Below, in pieces: positions 16,822-25,800 of a DNA stretch of 64,000 nucleotides. The notes under the pieces were generated by a model. The model made no database searches. It was not told where the DNA came from and worked only from the letters and a program-made list of their open reading frames with translations. Positions within the stretch are counted from its first letter, which is position 1; every line of letters starts with the position of its first letter. Made by a program: the position numbers and the translations under genes. Source of the stretch: JAOPZW01 sp963835295 (GTDB lineage: Bacteria > Actinomycetota > Thermoleophilia > Solirubrobacterales > Solirubrobacteraceae); contig CAWIEX010000009.1 of assembly GCA_963835295.1 (NCBI GenBank), positions 16,996 through 80,995 of the forward strand. Direction: 5' to 3'.

Positions 16822-18483
16822 TTGATAACCAGACCCCCCCATCTGCGTGCAGGCCTGATCAGCGCCACGCTGGTCGTGCTCGCCGTCGCCGCGTGGCTGC
16901 TGCTCGCCCCGACCCAGATCGGCGGGGAGACCGGCTACGTCAGCACGAGCGGTACCAGCATGGCGCCGCGCTTCCACAGCGGCGACCTCGCGGTGGTCCG
17001 GCCCAGTGCCCAGTATCGGGTCGGCGACGTCATCGCCTACCGCAGCAAGACGCTGCGCCTCGTCGTCCTGCACCGCATCGTCGCGGCCAAGGGCGGTCGC
17101 TTCACCACCCGCGGCGACAACAACGACTTCACCGATCCGGACCATCCGACGCGCACGGACGTGGTCGGCAAGCTCACGCTCCGCGTGGCCCACGGCGGCC
17201 GCATCCTCCACTGGCTGCACACGCCGCTCATGGCCGCCCTGCTCTGCGGCGGCATGACGTTGCTGCTCTTCCTCGGCGCGAAGCAACGGCGCCGGCGCCG
17301 CGACCGCCGCCGGCCGCTCGACGAGCGCGGCATTCGCCAGCTCGAGCCGCTGCGTGCCTCCCGCGACCGCCACTCGTTCTACGACAGTCACGAGCAGTCC
17401 ATCTTCACCACCTGCGCGGTGGTCGCTCTCGTCTTCCTCGCCTTCGGCGCGCTCGCCTTCACGCGCACCACGACCAAGCCCTCGGCGGACAAGACCCCGT
17501 ACACGGAGAGGGTCAGCTTCGGCTACCACGCCAAGGCGTCGGCCGGGCCCGTCTATCCGGACGGCGTCGTGAGCACCGGCGACCCGATCTTCGTCAAGCT
17601 CGTCCACGACGTCCACATCAAGGCTCACTACCGCCTGCAGGCCAAGGCGCCTCACCACCTCGGCGGCACGATGGAGCTGGTGCTCAAGCTCTCGAGCCCG
17701 ACCGGCTGGAGCCGCACCATCCAGCTCGCCGCGCCCAGGCGCTTCACCGGCGACTACGCCGCGGCCGATGCATCGCTCGACGTGCGCCAGCTGCGCTCGC
17801 TCATCACCAGGGTCGAGAAGCTCACCGGCACCTCGGCGGGCTCTCCCTACAGCGTCGAGGTCACGCCGCGTGTGCATCTGGCCGGGACGCTCGGCGACCA
17901 GCCGGTCACCAGCGACTACGCGCCGGCGCTGAAGCTCCAGCTCGACCCGCTGAAGCTCCGTCCCGACACGGGCTCGTCCGACGCGGGCGGCGACGCCTCG
18001 ACGGCCGACAAGCCCGCCGCCGCCTTCATCCCGAAGCGCGCTGGCTCCGTCTCGTCCTCGACCACGCAGGCCGCCACGCTGACCATCCATGAAATCGGCG
18101 TCTCGGTGCCCACCGCGCGGTGGCTGGCGGTCATCGGCCTGCTGCTCGGCGTCGCCGGAGCGCTGATCACCGGCACCGGCCTGCTGCGCGACCCGTTCGA
18201 CCCGACCAGGCACGTCGACCGCTACCGCCACCTGATCGTCCCGATCGCCGGCACCACGTTCGATCCGGCGCGCCCGCCCATCGACGTGACGAGCATCGGC
18301 GCCCTGGCCCAGCTCGCCGAGCGCAGCGAGCGCCTGATCCTCCACCACCAGCGCGACGGCGTGGACACCTATCTCGTGGACGACGAGGGCACGCTCTACC
18401 GCTACCAGGCGCACTCGCACCTACGCCAGATCCCGGCGCTGTCGGTCGTCGACGGCACCGTCTACGAGGCCGCGACGCGCTGA
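16822..18483 (+). CDS. S26-family signal peptidase fused to a DUF5305-like extracytoplasmic region
   Basis: A 553-residue membrane protein. After an N-terminal helix, residues about 35-100 form an S26 peptidase with the Ser box TSGTSMAPRFHSGDLAVV and the second box VGDVIAYRSKTLRLVVLHRIV. The expected catalytic partner of SipW-type enzymes is a His, and LHRIV supplies one. TRGDNNDFTDP follows. After further helices comes a beta-rich extracytoplasmic region (about 200-430) and a late helix near 435-460, a layout I associate with DUF5305 proteins. The start is TTG 16822 with a weak ribosome site. The upstream secreted protein is the likely substrate. Confidence 0.82.
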   Translation: MITRPPHLRAGLISATLVVLAVAAWLLLAPTQIGGETGYVSTSGTSMAPRFHSGDLAVVRPSAQYRVGDVIAYRSKTLRLVVLHRIVAAKGGRFTTRGDNNDFTDPDHPTRTDVVGKLTLRVAHGGRILHWLHTPLMAALLCGGMTLLLFLGAKQRRRRRDRRRPLDERGIRQLEPLRASRDRHSFYDSHEQSIFTTCAVVALVFLAFGALAFTRTTTKPSADKTPYTERVSFGYHAKASAGPVYPDGVVSTGDPIFVKLVHDVHIKAHYRLQAKAPHHLGGTMELVLKLSSPTGWSRTIQLAAPRRFTGDYAAADASLDVRQLRSLITRVEKLTGTSAGSPYSVEVTPRVHLAGTLGDQPVTSDYAPALKLQLDPLKLRPDTGSSDAGGDASTADKPAAAFIPKRAGSVSSSTTQAATLTIHEIGVSVPTARWLAVIGLLLGVAGALITGTGLLRDPFDPTRHVDRYRHLIVPIAGTTFDPARPPIDVTSIGALAQLAERSERLILHHQRDGVDTYLVDDEGTLYRYQAHSHLRQIPALSVVDGTVYEAATR

Positions 18484-18567
18484 CCCCCGGCGCGTGAGAA
18501 GAGCTTGTTGGACGTGACGATCAGCGACGCGCGCTCGTAGCGCGAGGACACCGGGCTGACGGCCGAG

Positions 18568-19476
18568 TCAGCCGACGCGGGTCGTCCTCGTCTTGCCGAT
18601 GAGGAAGCCCTTGCCGGTCTTCGTCACGACGCAGCGGATGCCGCTGCGCTGCACCTTGCAGCGAAACGGCCCGACCGTGACCTGGCGGCCGACCTTGTAT
18701 GTCGGCGTGCCCTCGCCGAAGTTGCCCTGGTCGCAGGTGTTCTGTGCGCTGCCGTGCTGGGTGCAGATCTGGACCTTGCCGCCGGCGCTCATCGTGACCT
18801 TCTGGCTGACCGCGGCGCCGTAGCTCTCGCACAGGACGTGCGCGGCCGTGGAACCCTGCGCGGCCCTCAGCTCGCAGCCGACGTTGCGGTTCGGCGGGCC
18901 CGAGAAGAAGTCCACGACCGCGGGCCGCGGCTTCGTCAGCGGCGCCGACGCGAGGCGGTAGTAGCCGTGGCCATCGTTCTTCAGGCACAGCCGCTCGTTC
19001 GAGTCCGGATGGGCGGGCGCCTTCAGCGTGAAACAGCGATAGATCTCGTGGCCCTGGAAGCGGCCCGGCTGCGACAGCGTCACCGTCACCGGCGTCTTGA
19101 TCCGCGTGCCGGTGGCCTGGTCGGGGATGCCGTTGCTCGCGCTGCTGATGCCCGTCGCGCGGGCGACGCTTGTCCCCCAGCCGGTCCACGACAGGCTCTC
19201 CAGGTCCCAGGAGCCGTCGGCGAACATGAGGATCGACGTGGGCTGGATGACCAGTGGGTTGCTCGAGATCGTGCCCTTCGGGACGCTGATGAAGTCCGCC
19301 GTGCTGGCCCAGAAGTAGATCGGTTGCGGCAGCGTCGCGGCGTGCGCCGCGGGCGCCGTCAGGCCAAGCGCCAGCGCCGTCGCGAGCGCGGCGCGCGCCG
19401 CTGCGGTCCACGTCCGTCGTGTCCTGGGGTCATCGATCCTGCGCACGGCTGTGCCTCCCTGGCCGACGATCGCCAA
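18568..19476 (-). CDS. secreted protein with C-terminal Cys-containing beta domain
   Basis: A 302-residue exported protein. Its long basic N-terminus leads into AALATALALGLTAPAAHAA with an AHA-type cleavage site. The mature part has at least eight cysteines, including FRCKVQRSGIRCVVTKTGKGF at the C-terminus, a motif repeatedly seen at the end of secreted actinobacterial proteins of this clade. A GTG a few codons downstream of ATG 19476 would also work. It stands alone, convergent with the signal-peptidase gene. I do not know its function. Confidence 0.7.
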   Translation of the reverse strand: MAIVGQGGTAVRRIDDPRTRRTWTAAARAALATALALGLTAPAAHAATLPQPIYFWASTADFISVPKGTISSNPLVIQPTSILMFADGSWDLESLSWTGWGTSVARATGISSASNGIPDQATGTRIKTPVTVTLSQPGRFQGHEIYRCFTLKAPAHPDSNERLCLKNDGHGYYRLASAPLTKPRPAVVDFFSGPPNRNVGCELRAAQGSTAAHVLCESYGAAVSQKVTMSAGGKVQICTQHGSAQNTCDQGNFGEGTPTYKVGRQVTVGPFRCKVQRSGIRCVVTKTGKGFLIGKTRTTRVG

Positions 19477-19539
19477 GCATCGCCGCCGCAGTGGGGAGTC
19501 GACTACCCCCCGGACGTATAGACCGCGGGCGTCGCCGCG

Positions 19540-19757
19540 GTCGCGGCCACGCCGGTCGTGGCCGCGTGATCTCGGTGTCCACCCGGAGGCGGTGCGGTCG
19601 TGGGTGCGCCAGGCCGGAGGCCGATGCCGGCACGCGTCCGCAGCAGGTGACCAGCGACGAGCTCACGCCTTTGAAGGAGCTTGAGCGCGAGGTCCACGAA
19701 CTCGGGCACGTCAATGAGTTGCTCAAGGCGGCGTCGGTGTCTTTCGCCACGCCTGTT
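19540..19757 (+). pseudogene. IS3-family transposase orfA remnant
   Basis: Two adjacent frames together give an IS3 OrfA: DLGVHPEAVRSWVRQA (the HTH, near 19568-19615) in one frame and then EADAGTRPQQVTSDEL plus ELEREVHELGHVNELLKAASVSF (leucine-zipper end) in the next. A frameshift near 19615 separates them. The upstream half is missing and no orfB follows, so it is a dead fragment. It marks transfer or rearrangement at the start of the accessory region. Confidence 0.8.
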
Positions 19758-19765
19758 GAGGCTGC

Positions 19766-19799
19766 TGCACGATCGTGCAAGAGTCTGCACGTGCGTGCA
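19766..19799. promoter_or_regulatory. two tandem palindromic operators for the tetR-ABC operon
   Basis: TGCACGATCGTGCA (19766-19779) is a perfect 14-base palindrome. TGCACGTGCGTGCA (19786-19799) is the same site with one half mismatch. Both fit TGCACGNNCGTGCA and their starts are exactly 20 bases apart, about two helical turns, as expected for two TetR dimers on the same face. The second overlaps the proposed GTG start at 19791, implying a leaderless or near-leaderless transcript. Confidence 0.7.
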
Positions 19800-20399
19800 G
19801 CCGATCTGACAGCGGCGGCTCGGATCCGCGAAGCCGCGATGGGGCTGTTCGCCGGACGCGGGGTTGCCGCGGTCAGTGTCCGCGATGTTGCCGAGGCCGC
19901 CGGCGTGTCGCCCTCGCTGGTCATCCACCACTACAAGTCCAAGGAGGGGCTGAAGGCTGCGGTCGATGAGCGGGCGACGGCGGCGGTGATCGACGCTGTG
20001 GCCGAGCTGGCCGAGGGCGGTCCGGTTGCGGCGGCGTCCGCGTCGCTGGCCGCGAGGTTCGCCGCGAACCTTGAGGCCGAGCCGGTGTTGCCGGCCTACA
20101 TCCGGCGCATGCTGGTCGACGGTGGGCCGGCGGGCGAGGCCCTGTTCCGGATGCTGTTCGACGCGACGGTGCAGACGGTGGACGCGCTGGAGCGGGCCGG
20201 GGTCGTGCGGCCGTCCGACGACGCGCCGGCCCGGGCGGCGTTCGTGCTGGTGCTCGATCTCGCGGTGATCGTCATGCGCGAGCAGATCGCCGGCGTGCTC
20301 GGCGTCGACCCGCTCGGCAGCGACGGCGTGACGCGCTGGGCGAGGACGGTCATGGAGCTCTGTGGACCCGGCCTGTTCACGCCGGAGGCGGGCGCATGA
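19791..20399 (+). CDS. TetR-family repressor of the ABC exporter operon
   Basis: A 202-residue TetR regulator. HTH residues about 8-52 read AARIREAAMGLFAGRGVAAVSVRDVAEAAGVSPSLVIHHYKSKEGL in outline. The C-terminal ligand domain is alpha-helical. GTG 19791 places the usual short leader before the HTH; upstream codons belong to the IS3 remnant. The last codon overlaps the start of the ABC ATPase gene (ATGA), so the regulator and exporter are one transcript. Autorepression through the tandem palindromes at the start is likely. Confidence 0.9.
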   Translation: MRAADLTAAARIREAAMGLFAGRGVAAVSVRDVAEAAGVSPSLVIHHYKSKEGLKAAVDERATAAVIDAVAELAEGGPVAAASASLAARFAANLEAEPVLPAYIRRMLVDGGPAGEALFRMLFDATVQTVDALERAGVVRPSDDAPARAAFVLVLDLAVIVMREQIAGVLGVDPLGSDGVTRWARTVMELCGPGLFTPEAGA

Positions 20400-21283
20400 C
20401 ACCCGTGATCGCGGTGGAAGGGCTCACCCGGCGCTTCGGCTCGCGGCGCGGGGTCGTCGACGTGAGCTTCGAGGTCAACGCCGGCGAGGTGTTCGGGTTC
20501 CTCGGCCCGAACGGGGCCGGCAAGTCGACGACGATCCGGTTGCTGCTCGCGTTGTATCGGCCGACGACCGGAAGGATGCGGGTGTTCGACCTGGACCCCG
20601 TCGACGCGGGCGTCGAGATCCACCGCCGCGTCGGCTACCTGCCGGGCGAGCTGGCGCTCTACCCGCGGCTGACCGGCCGACAGCACCTCGATTACGTGGC
20701 CCGCGTGCGGGGCCTGACCGATCACGCCTACTGCGACGAGCTGGTCGAACGGTTCCAGGCCGAGCTGGACCGCCCGGTGCACGCGCTGTCCAAGGGAAAT
20801 CGGCAGAAGATCGGCCTGGTGCTCGCGTTCATGCACCGCCCGGACCTGCTCATCCTGGACGAGCCGACGTCGGGGCTGGACCCGTTGCTGCAGGACGAGT
20901 TCGCGCATCTGGTTCGCGAGACGGTGGCCGACGGGCGCACGGTGTTCCTCTCCTCGCACGAGCTGGACGAGGTGCAGCGGGTCGTCGATCGGCTCTCGAT
21001 CATCAAGGAAGGACGCATCGTCCTCACCGACACCGTCGAAGGCCTGCGCCGGGCAGCACCGCGGACCATCGAGCTGCGCTTCGCCCAAGCTGTCGACCCG
21101 GCACGGTTCGCGGACCTGCCCGGCGTGCACGTCCTGAGCCAGGACACCACTCGGCTGGTGCTCTCGGTTACCGGGCCGGTCGCGCCGCTGCTGCGCCAAG
21201 CCGCCGAGCTCGACGCGGTGGACCTGACGGCCCGCCGCGCCGATCTCGACGAGCTGTTCCTGACCTACTACCGGTCGGCTTGA
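20396..21283 (+). CDS. ABC transporter ATP-binding protein
   Basis: A 295-residue ATPase of a drug/lipid-type exporter. Walker A GPNGAGKST (about residues 40-48); the signature motif is degenerate (ALSKGNRQKIGLVLAFM, about 128, with KGNRQK in place of SGGQ); Walker B LLILDEPTSGLD (about 155) and the H-loop SSHELDE (about 188) are intact. The degenerate signature is usual for this YhaQ/BcrA-like group. It overlaps tetR by 4 bases and is followed 16 bases later by its permease. Confidence 0.93.
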   Translation: MTPVIAVEGLTRRFGSRRGVVDVSFEVNAGEVFGFLGPNGAGKSTTIRLLLALYRPTTGRMRVFDLDPVDAGVEIHRRVGYLPGELALYPRLTGRQHLDYVARVRGLTDHAYCDELVERFQAELDRPVHALSKGNRQKIGLVLAFMHRPDLLILDEPTSGLDPLLQDEFAHLVRETVADGRTVFLSSHELDEVQRVVDRLSIIKEGRIVLTDTVEGLRRAAPRTIELRFAQAVDPARFADLPGVHVLSQDTTRLVLSVTGPVAPLLRQAAELDAVDLTARRADLDELFLTYYRSA

Positions 21284-21299
21284 GCGGAGGAGGTGACCC

Positions 21300-22088
21300 A
21301 TGCGAGCTGACACCATGCGGCTGGAGCTTCGGCTGCGCCGCCGTTCGCTCATCGGCTACGCGCTGGGCATGGCGCTCTACGCGTTCATCGTCGTGGCGCT
21401 GTACCCGTCGTTCAAGGACGACGCCAGCCTGAACAAGCTCACCGAGAACGGCAACACCGCCGCGGCGCTATTCGGTGCGACCGGCTCGCTGACCACCGCG
21501 TCCGGCTGGCTCAGCGCGAACCTGTACGCCAACTTCGTGCCGCTGATCGTGCTGCTGCTGGCGATCGGCTACGGATCGACGAGCATCGCCGGGCAAGACG
21601 AGGACGGCACGCTCGGCCTGCTCGCCACCCTGCCGCTGTCACGCCGGCGGCTCATCGCCGAGAAGTTCGCCACCATGTGCCTGCAGCCAGTGCCGGTCGC
21701 ACTGGTGACGATGCTGTGCGTGCTCGCCGGCCCCGGCTTCGAGCTGCACATCGGCATCGGCAACCTGATCGCCGCCACGGTGGGCGTGCTGCTGCTCGCG
21801 ATCGACTTCGGCGCGCTGGCCATGCTCATCGGCGCGGCCACCGGCAGCCGAGGCACCGCACTCGGCATCACCTCGACCATCGCCGCGGCGGCCTACATCA
21901 TCAACTCGCTCGCCCCGGTCGTGCACTGGATCCACCCTTTCCGCTTCGCGTCGCCGTTCTTCTACGCCGTCGGCGACGGGCAACTCGTGCGCGGGCTCAG
22001 CGGCGGCGCGGCGGCCGTGCTCATCGGCACCGCGGTCGTGCTCGTCATCGCACTGACCCAAGCCTTCGAACGCCTCGACATCCACTGA
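21300..22088 (+). CDS. ABC-2 type permease
   Basis: A 262-residue membrane subunit with six hydrophobic segments. The loop GQDEDGTLGLLATLPLSRRRLIAEK (about residues 97-121) is the ABC-2 family coupling region. ATG 21300 is preceded by GGAGGTG, a strong ribosome site. With the preceding ATPase it forms a complete half-transporter pair for export; the substrate is unknown. The regulator-ATPase-permease order is typical of drug or toxic-lipid exporters. Confidence 0.9.
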   Translation: MRADTMRLELRLRRRSLIGYALGMALYAFIVVALYPSFKDDASLNKLTENGNTAAALFGATGSLTTASGWLSANLYANFVPLIVLLLAIGYGSTSIAGQDEDGTLGLLATLPLSRRRLIAEKFATMCLQPVPVALVTMLCVLAGPGFELHIGIGNLIAATVGVLLLAIDFGALAMLIGAATGSRGTALGITSTIAAAAYIINSLAPVVHWIHPFRFASPFFYAVGDGQLVRGLSGGAAAVLIGTAVVLVIALTQAFERLDIH

Positions 22089-22147
22089 CCCATCCCCTCC
22101 CACAGCACGCCGTTGCGACACGGCCATGCGGGGCGGGCGCGACAGCA

Positions 22148-22380
22148 CCACGCCACACCTACGCCAGCCTGCGCCTCGCCGAGCAGCGCCCCTCACTCCA
22201 GGAGATCGCCGAGGAGATGGGCCACACCGTCGAGGTCCTCGCGCGCACGTACGCGCACGTCATCTCTGAGTACCGCGGCCGCGGGCCCGATCGCCCCCGA
22301 GACGCTCATTAACAAGGCGAGGGGCAAGCCGAAAACGCCCCAAAACCGCCCCAAGCCCCACTACCAACAGCTGGAACTCC
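22148..22380 (+). pseudogene. tyrosine recombinase (integrase) C-terminal remnant
   Basis: The frame reading HTYASLRLAEQRPSLQEIA, EEMGHTVEVLARTYAHVI is the end of a phage-type integrase, with the MGH motif and the catalytic Tyr in ARTYAHVI. After a frame change the typical tail continues (APETLINKARGKPK). Everything upstream is gone, replaced by the ABC permease gene. It lies directly next to a tRNA-Thr 3' fragment, as integrase genes normally lie next to their attachment site. Confidence 0.8.
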
Positions 22381-22383
22381 CGA

Positions 22384-22435
22384 AGCCGACGGGGGGACTC
22401 GAACCCCCGACCCCATCATTACGAGTGATGGCCGC
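22384..22435 (-). other. tRNA-Thr(CGU) 3' fragment, putative attachment site
   Basis: On the minus strand the sequence runs from the anticodon arm (stem CATCA/TGATG, loop CTCGTAA, anticodon CGT) through the variable loop to a complete T-arm (GGGGG-TTCGAGT-CCCCC) and a 3' acceptor strand. The D-arm and 5' acceptor strand are absent upstream. An isolated 3' half-tRNA beginning at the anticodon stem is the standard footprint of tyrosine-recombinase integration. Confidence 0.82.
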
Positions 22436-22436
22436 G

Positions 22437-22874
22437 GGTGCCATGCCAGCGTACGCGCGCCCACGCGAGGCGGTCTTTTCCCTGCGCCTGCACCGAATCT
22501 GCTCGGACGGGCGCCGGCGGGCCTAGGCGCACATTGCCAAGCTCAAGGACGCGTGAAGGACGCGTGGCAGGGCAAGCCGGACATCGAGACGCTGCGCGAA
22601 TTCCGCTCAGCGTCGGGCGCGTCATCCGACCACCTCACCCGACCGCGAGCGACGCGCCTACCCGGTACTCGCCAGCCGCTCACCGCTCGGGTGGGTCCCG
22701 CCCCGGCGCGGCGCGCCGTTCCCTCGCGGCACCGGCTCGGCACGGTCGCCCGCACCGCCTGGTTCTGCGCGCTGGTGGTCGCTGACCACGCGTGACCGCT
22801 TCCTGGGAGCGCGGTTCTTGGCCGCACGCATTAACGATCACCCCGCGCCTCCGCCGCGCTGTTACGGTCGCGCA
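22437..22874. other. gap of 438 bases between att remnant and giant-protein operon
   Basis: No gene is supported. A perfect tandem duplication of AAGGACGCGTG occurs at 22545-22555 and 22556-22566. The promoter of the three-gene operon must lie at the right end; the bases just before the GTG at 22875 hold no clear ribosome site, so a leaderless start is possible. Confidence 0.4.
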
Positions 22875-25800
22875 GTGGCCGCTTCCCTCGCCGCCGCAGC
22901 GCTCCCCCGCCTCGACGACTCCAAGGCCGACGGCGTCCATCTCCTCTGGATCGCGCCCCCCGGCGCCGGTTACTCGCTCGACGGCTTCGACATCCAGCGC
23001 CGGAAGGCCTCCGGCCGACCGAAGCCCCAATGCTACCGGCTGTCAGGCGACGAGCTGGAGGTCCTCCATCGCGTTCTGCGGCTACACACCCCGCTAGCCG
23101 ACATCGCGGTCCGCCAGGCCGCCGGCCCGGTGTCGCTGCCGGTGGCGTTCGACCGCGTCGCGATCGGCACCGGGCCGGGAGTGCGTTGGCTCGCCTACGA
23201 CATCGGGCTCGGCGTCGGCCACCGGATGGTCGAGACCCACATCGGTGTCCCGGCCGCGCTCGCGATCGCGGTCCGTGACGGCAAGGCGGTCGCGGCCCGC
23301 CCGCTGACAGCGCCGAGCGGCGTCCAGGACACTCGCTTCGAGAGCCTGGACGTCGACCGGGTGATCGTCTACTGCACCGCGCCCGCGACCCTGCTCGAGG
23401 TCTGCGTCGATGTCGCGCCGAGCCCCGAGAAGGAGGAGCAGGAGTGGGGCAATGCGGACCTGATCGCAAAGCGGATCCAGATTCCCATCCGGGCGCTCGA
23501 CCCCGGCCTCGGGTCGCAGGCGGACGAGGACGCGCTCGCGAAGTCGCGGCTGCTCGCCGACGAGCAGTTCGACTCCGAAGCCTTCCACGGTGTCACCGAA
23601 CTGATGAACGAGGCGGCTGCCGGCGGGGTGCCCGTGTCCGCGGGCGCGGTGGTTCGGGAGGAGCTGGACGAGCCATTCGTCGAGCTGCGCCCGTGGCCGT
23701 ACGCGCTGGCGCTGCTGATAGAGCCGGCCTGGCGACGGATGCTCGGCTTCGGCTTCCTCGATCGGGCTGGCGAGCTCGAGGAGGGCGCCGCCTACGACTA
23801 CCGGATCACTGGCCGCTTCCGCCGGCGCGACCTCGAGCAGCCGCTGCACGGGTTCCACTCGGTCCCGCGCGGGACGACGCTGCCGACCACGTTCGCGCTC
23901 GGTCCCGTGTCGCTGCGCACGCCTGCGCCCGCCACCGTGCAGCAGCTCCCCGACCCATCCGAGGACCGCTTGACCGCCACAGGCCGCAAGGGGATCGCGT
24001 TGAGCGGCGAGCGCTGCCTGGTGCTGTCCTTCGGGCAGCCGGTGACGCGCGTCGGGCTCGAGCTGGCAGCAGGGTCCGGCCTCAGCTGGGCGGCGACGAC
24101 CACCGAATTCCTGCCCGGGCTGCCGGTCACGGAGTTCCGCGCCGACCTGCCGCCCGCCGAGCGCGTCACGATCGAGACAACCGATCCGGTCGACACGATC
24201 ACGCTCTCGGGCAGCGGCTTCCTGTTCGGCGTCCGCGAGGTGCCGGCCGGCAGCGGCGACCCGGACGAGGTGGTTGCTCGGTCGGCGGTGGTGTACGGCG
24301 TCGTGTTCGCCGACACGCCGCTGCCGCAGCCACCGCTGACGCTCGAGACTGACAACCTGCAGCAGCCGCAACTGCCGCTGGACCCAGCCACGGGACCGGC
24401 CCCCGCGCCGGCCTCGCTCGGGTTCGAGCTGCGCTGGCTGCCGCCTCCACCCGCAGGGACCCCGGGGCCCCTGCCGTGGCCGCCCGACCTGGGCGCGTTC
24501 CCGCCGTTCGACGTGCTCGGCTTCCGGATCGAGCGCCGCCGGGTCGACACCGCCGGCCCATTCGAGCCGCTCGACGCGGACCCGCTGGGGACGCTCGTGC
24601 TCGGCTCACGCGGCGGCGGGCGCGAGCCGCCGCCGCTCGCGCCCGGGATCGATCTCGAGGCGGCCTTTCCCGACGACCCGGCACCCGAGCCGCCCGTGTC
24701 GCCGATGATGTCGCTCACCGACGTGATCGTCGACGCCGACCATCAGGGGCCGCCGCCGGGCAGCACGCACCAGTACCGGATCTTCTCGGTCGACCCGCTC
24801 GGCCGTCCATCGGCCGGCCCGTGCATCGGCAGCGTGATGCGGCTCGAGAAGCACCTGCCGCCGCCGCAGCCGGTCGGGCCGCCGGCGCCGCCGCCCGGCG
24901 GCGCGATCGCGCCGAGCGGCGTCCGCGCGCGGGTGCTGCAGGCGCTCGATGCCGACCTTGCCAACGCCGACCGCGAGCTGCTCGGCGACAGCGACAACGC
25001 GGTCGTGCTCGAGTGGGGATGGACCGAGGCCGAGCACGATGCCGACCCGCACGCGCGAGAGTTCCGGGTCTACTGGCAGCCGCTGGCCCCGGACCTCGTT
25101 GCCGGCGAGGTGACCGGGCCGCCGGCACAGGTAGGGGCCCTCTACGAGCTGCCCGCCCTGCTCGACCGCCCGCTCCCGACCGATGCGATGCGCGGGCGGT
25201 ACCTGTCGCTGGCCGACTACCCGTTCCGGGTCGCCGGCCACACCGCCGGCGATGCGATCGTGCTCAGCGTCGAGCCGAGCGCGATCGACCCGACGCGTGT
25301 GCCCAGCCCGGCTGCGTTCGAGTTCCGGCCCGTCCTCGACGGCTCCGAGCAGCGGCCGCCGGCATGGGCGGAGCGGAGCGCGATCGTGCCGATCACCGAC
25401 GCCGACTCCTACAGGCACGTGTTCCGCGACCGGCTGACGGTCGACGCCGACCACCGGCGCGTGCGGGTGTGGGCAGGCGTCAGCGCCGCCGACGACCAGG
25501 ACTACGTCGACGATGCGCTCGACGCCACCGCCCCGAACGGCGGCCGGCCGGGCAACGAGAGCGCGATCGCCGCCGCCGCGGCCACCGCCCGCCACCTGGG
25601 CCGGCCCGAGCTGACCGTGCCGCCGCCGTTGCCCGACGTTCCGGAGCTCGTGACCGTCGAGCCGGCGGGCGAGAGCGTCACGGTGGGCGTCGACCTGCCT
25701 GCGCTGCTCGCCGACCTGACCGTTCCCGCCGGCCATCGGGTGAAGCTGGAGCGGATCGGGCTCGACCGGATCGTCGGCTGCATGGGAGCGAACGCCGACG

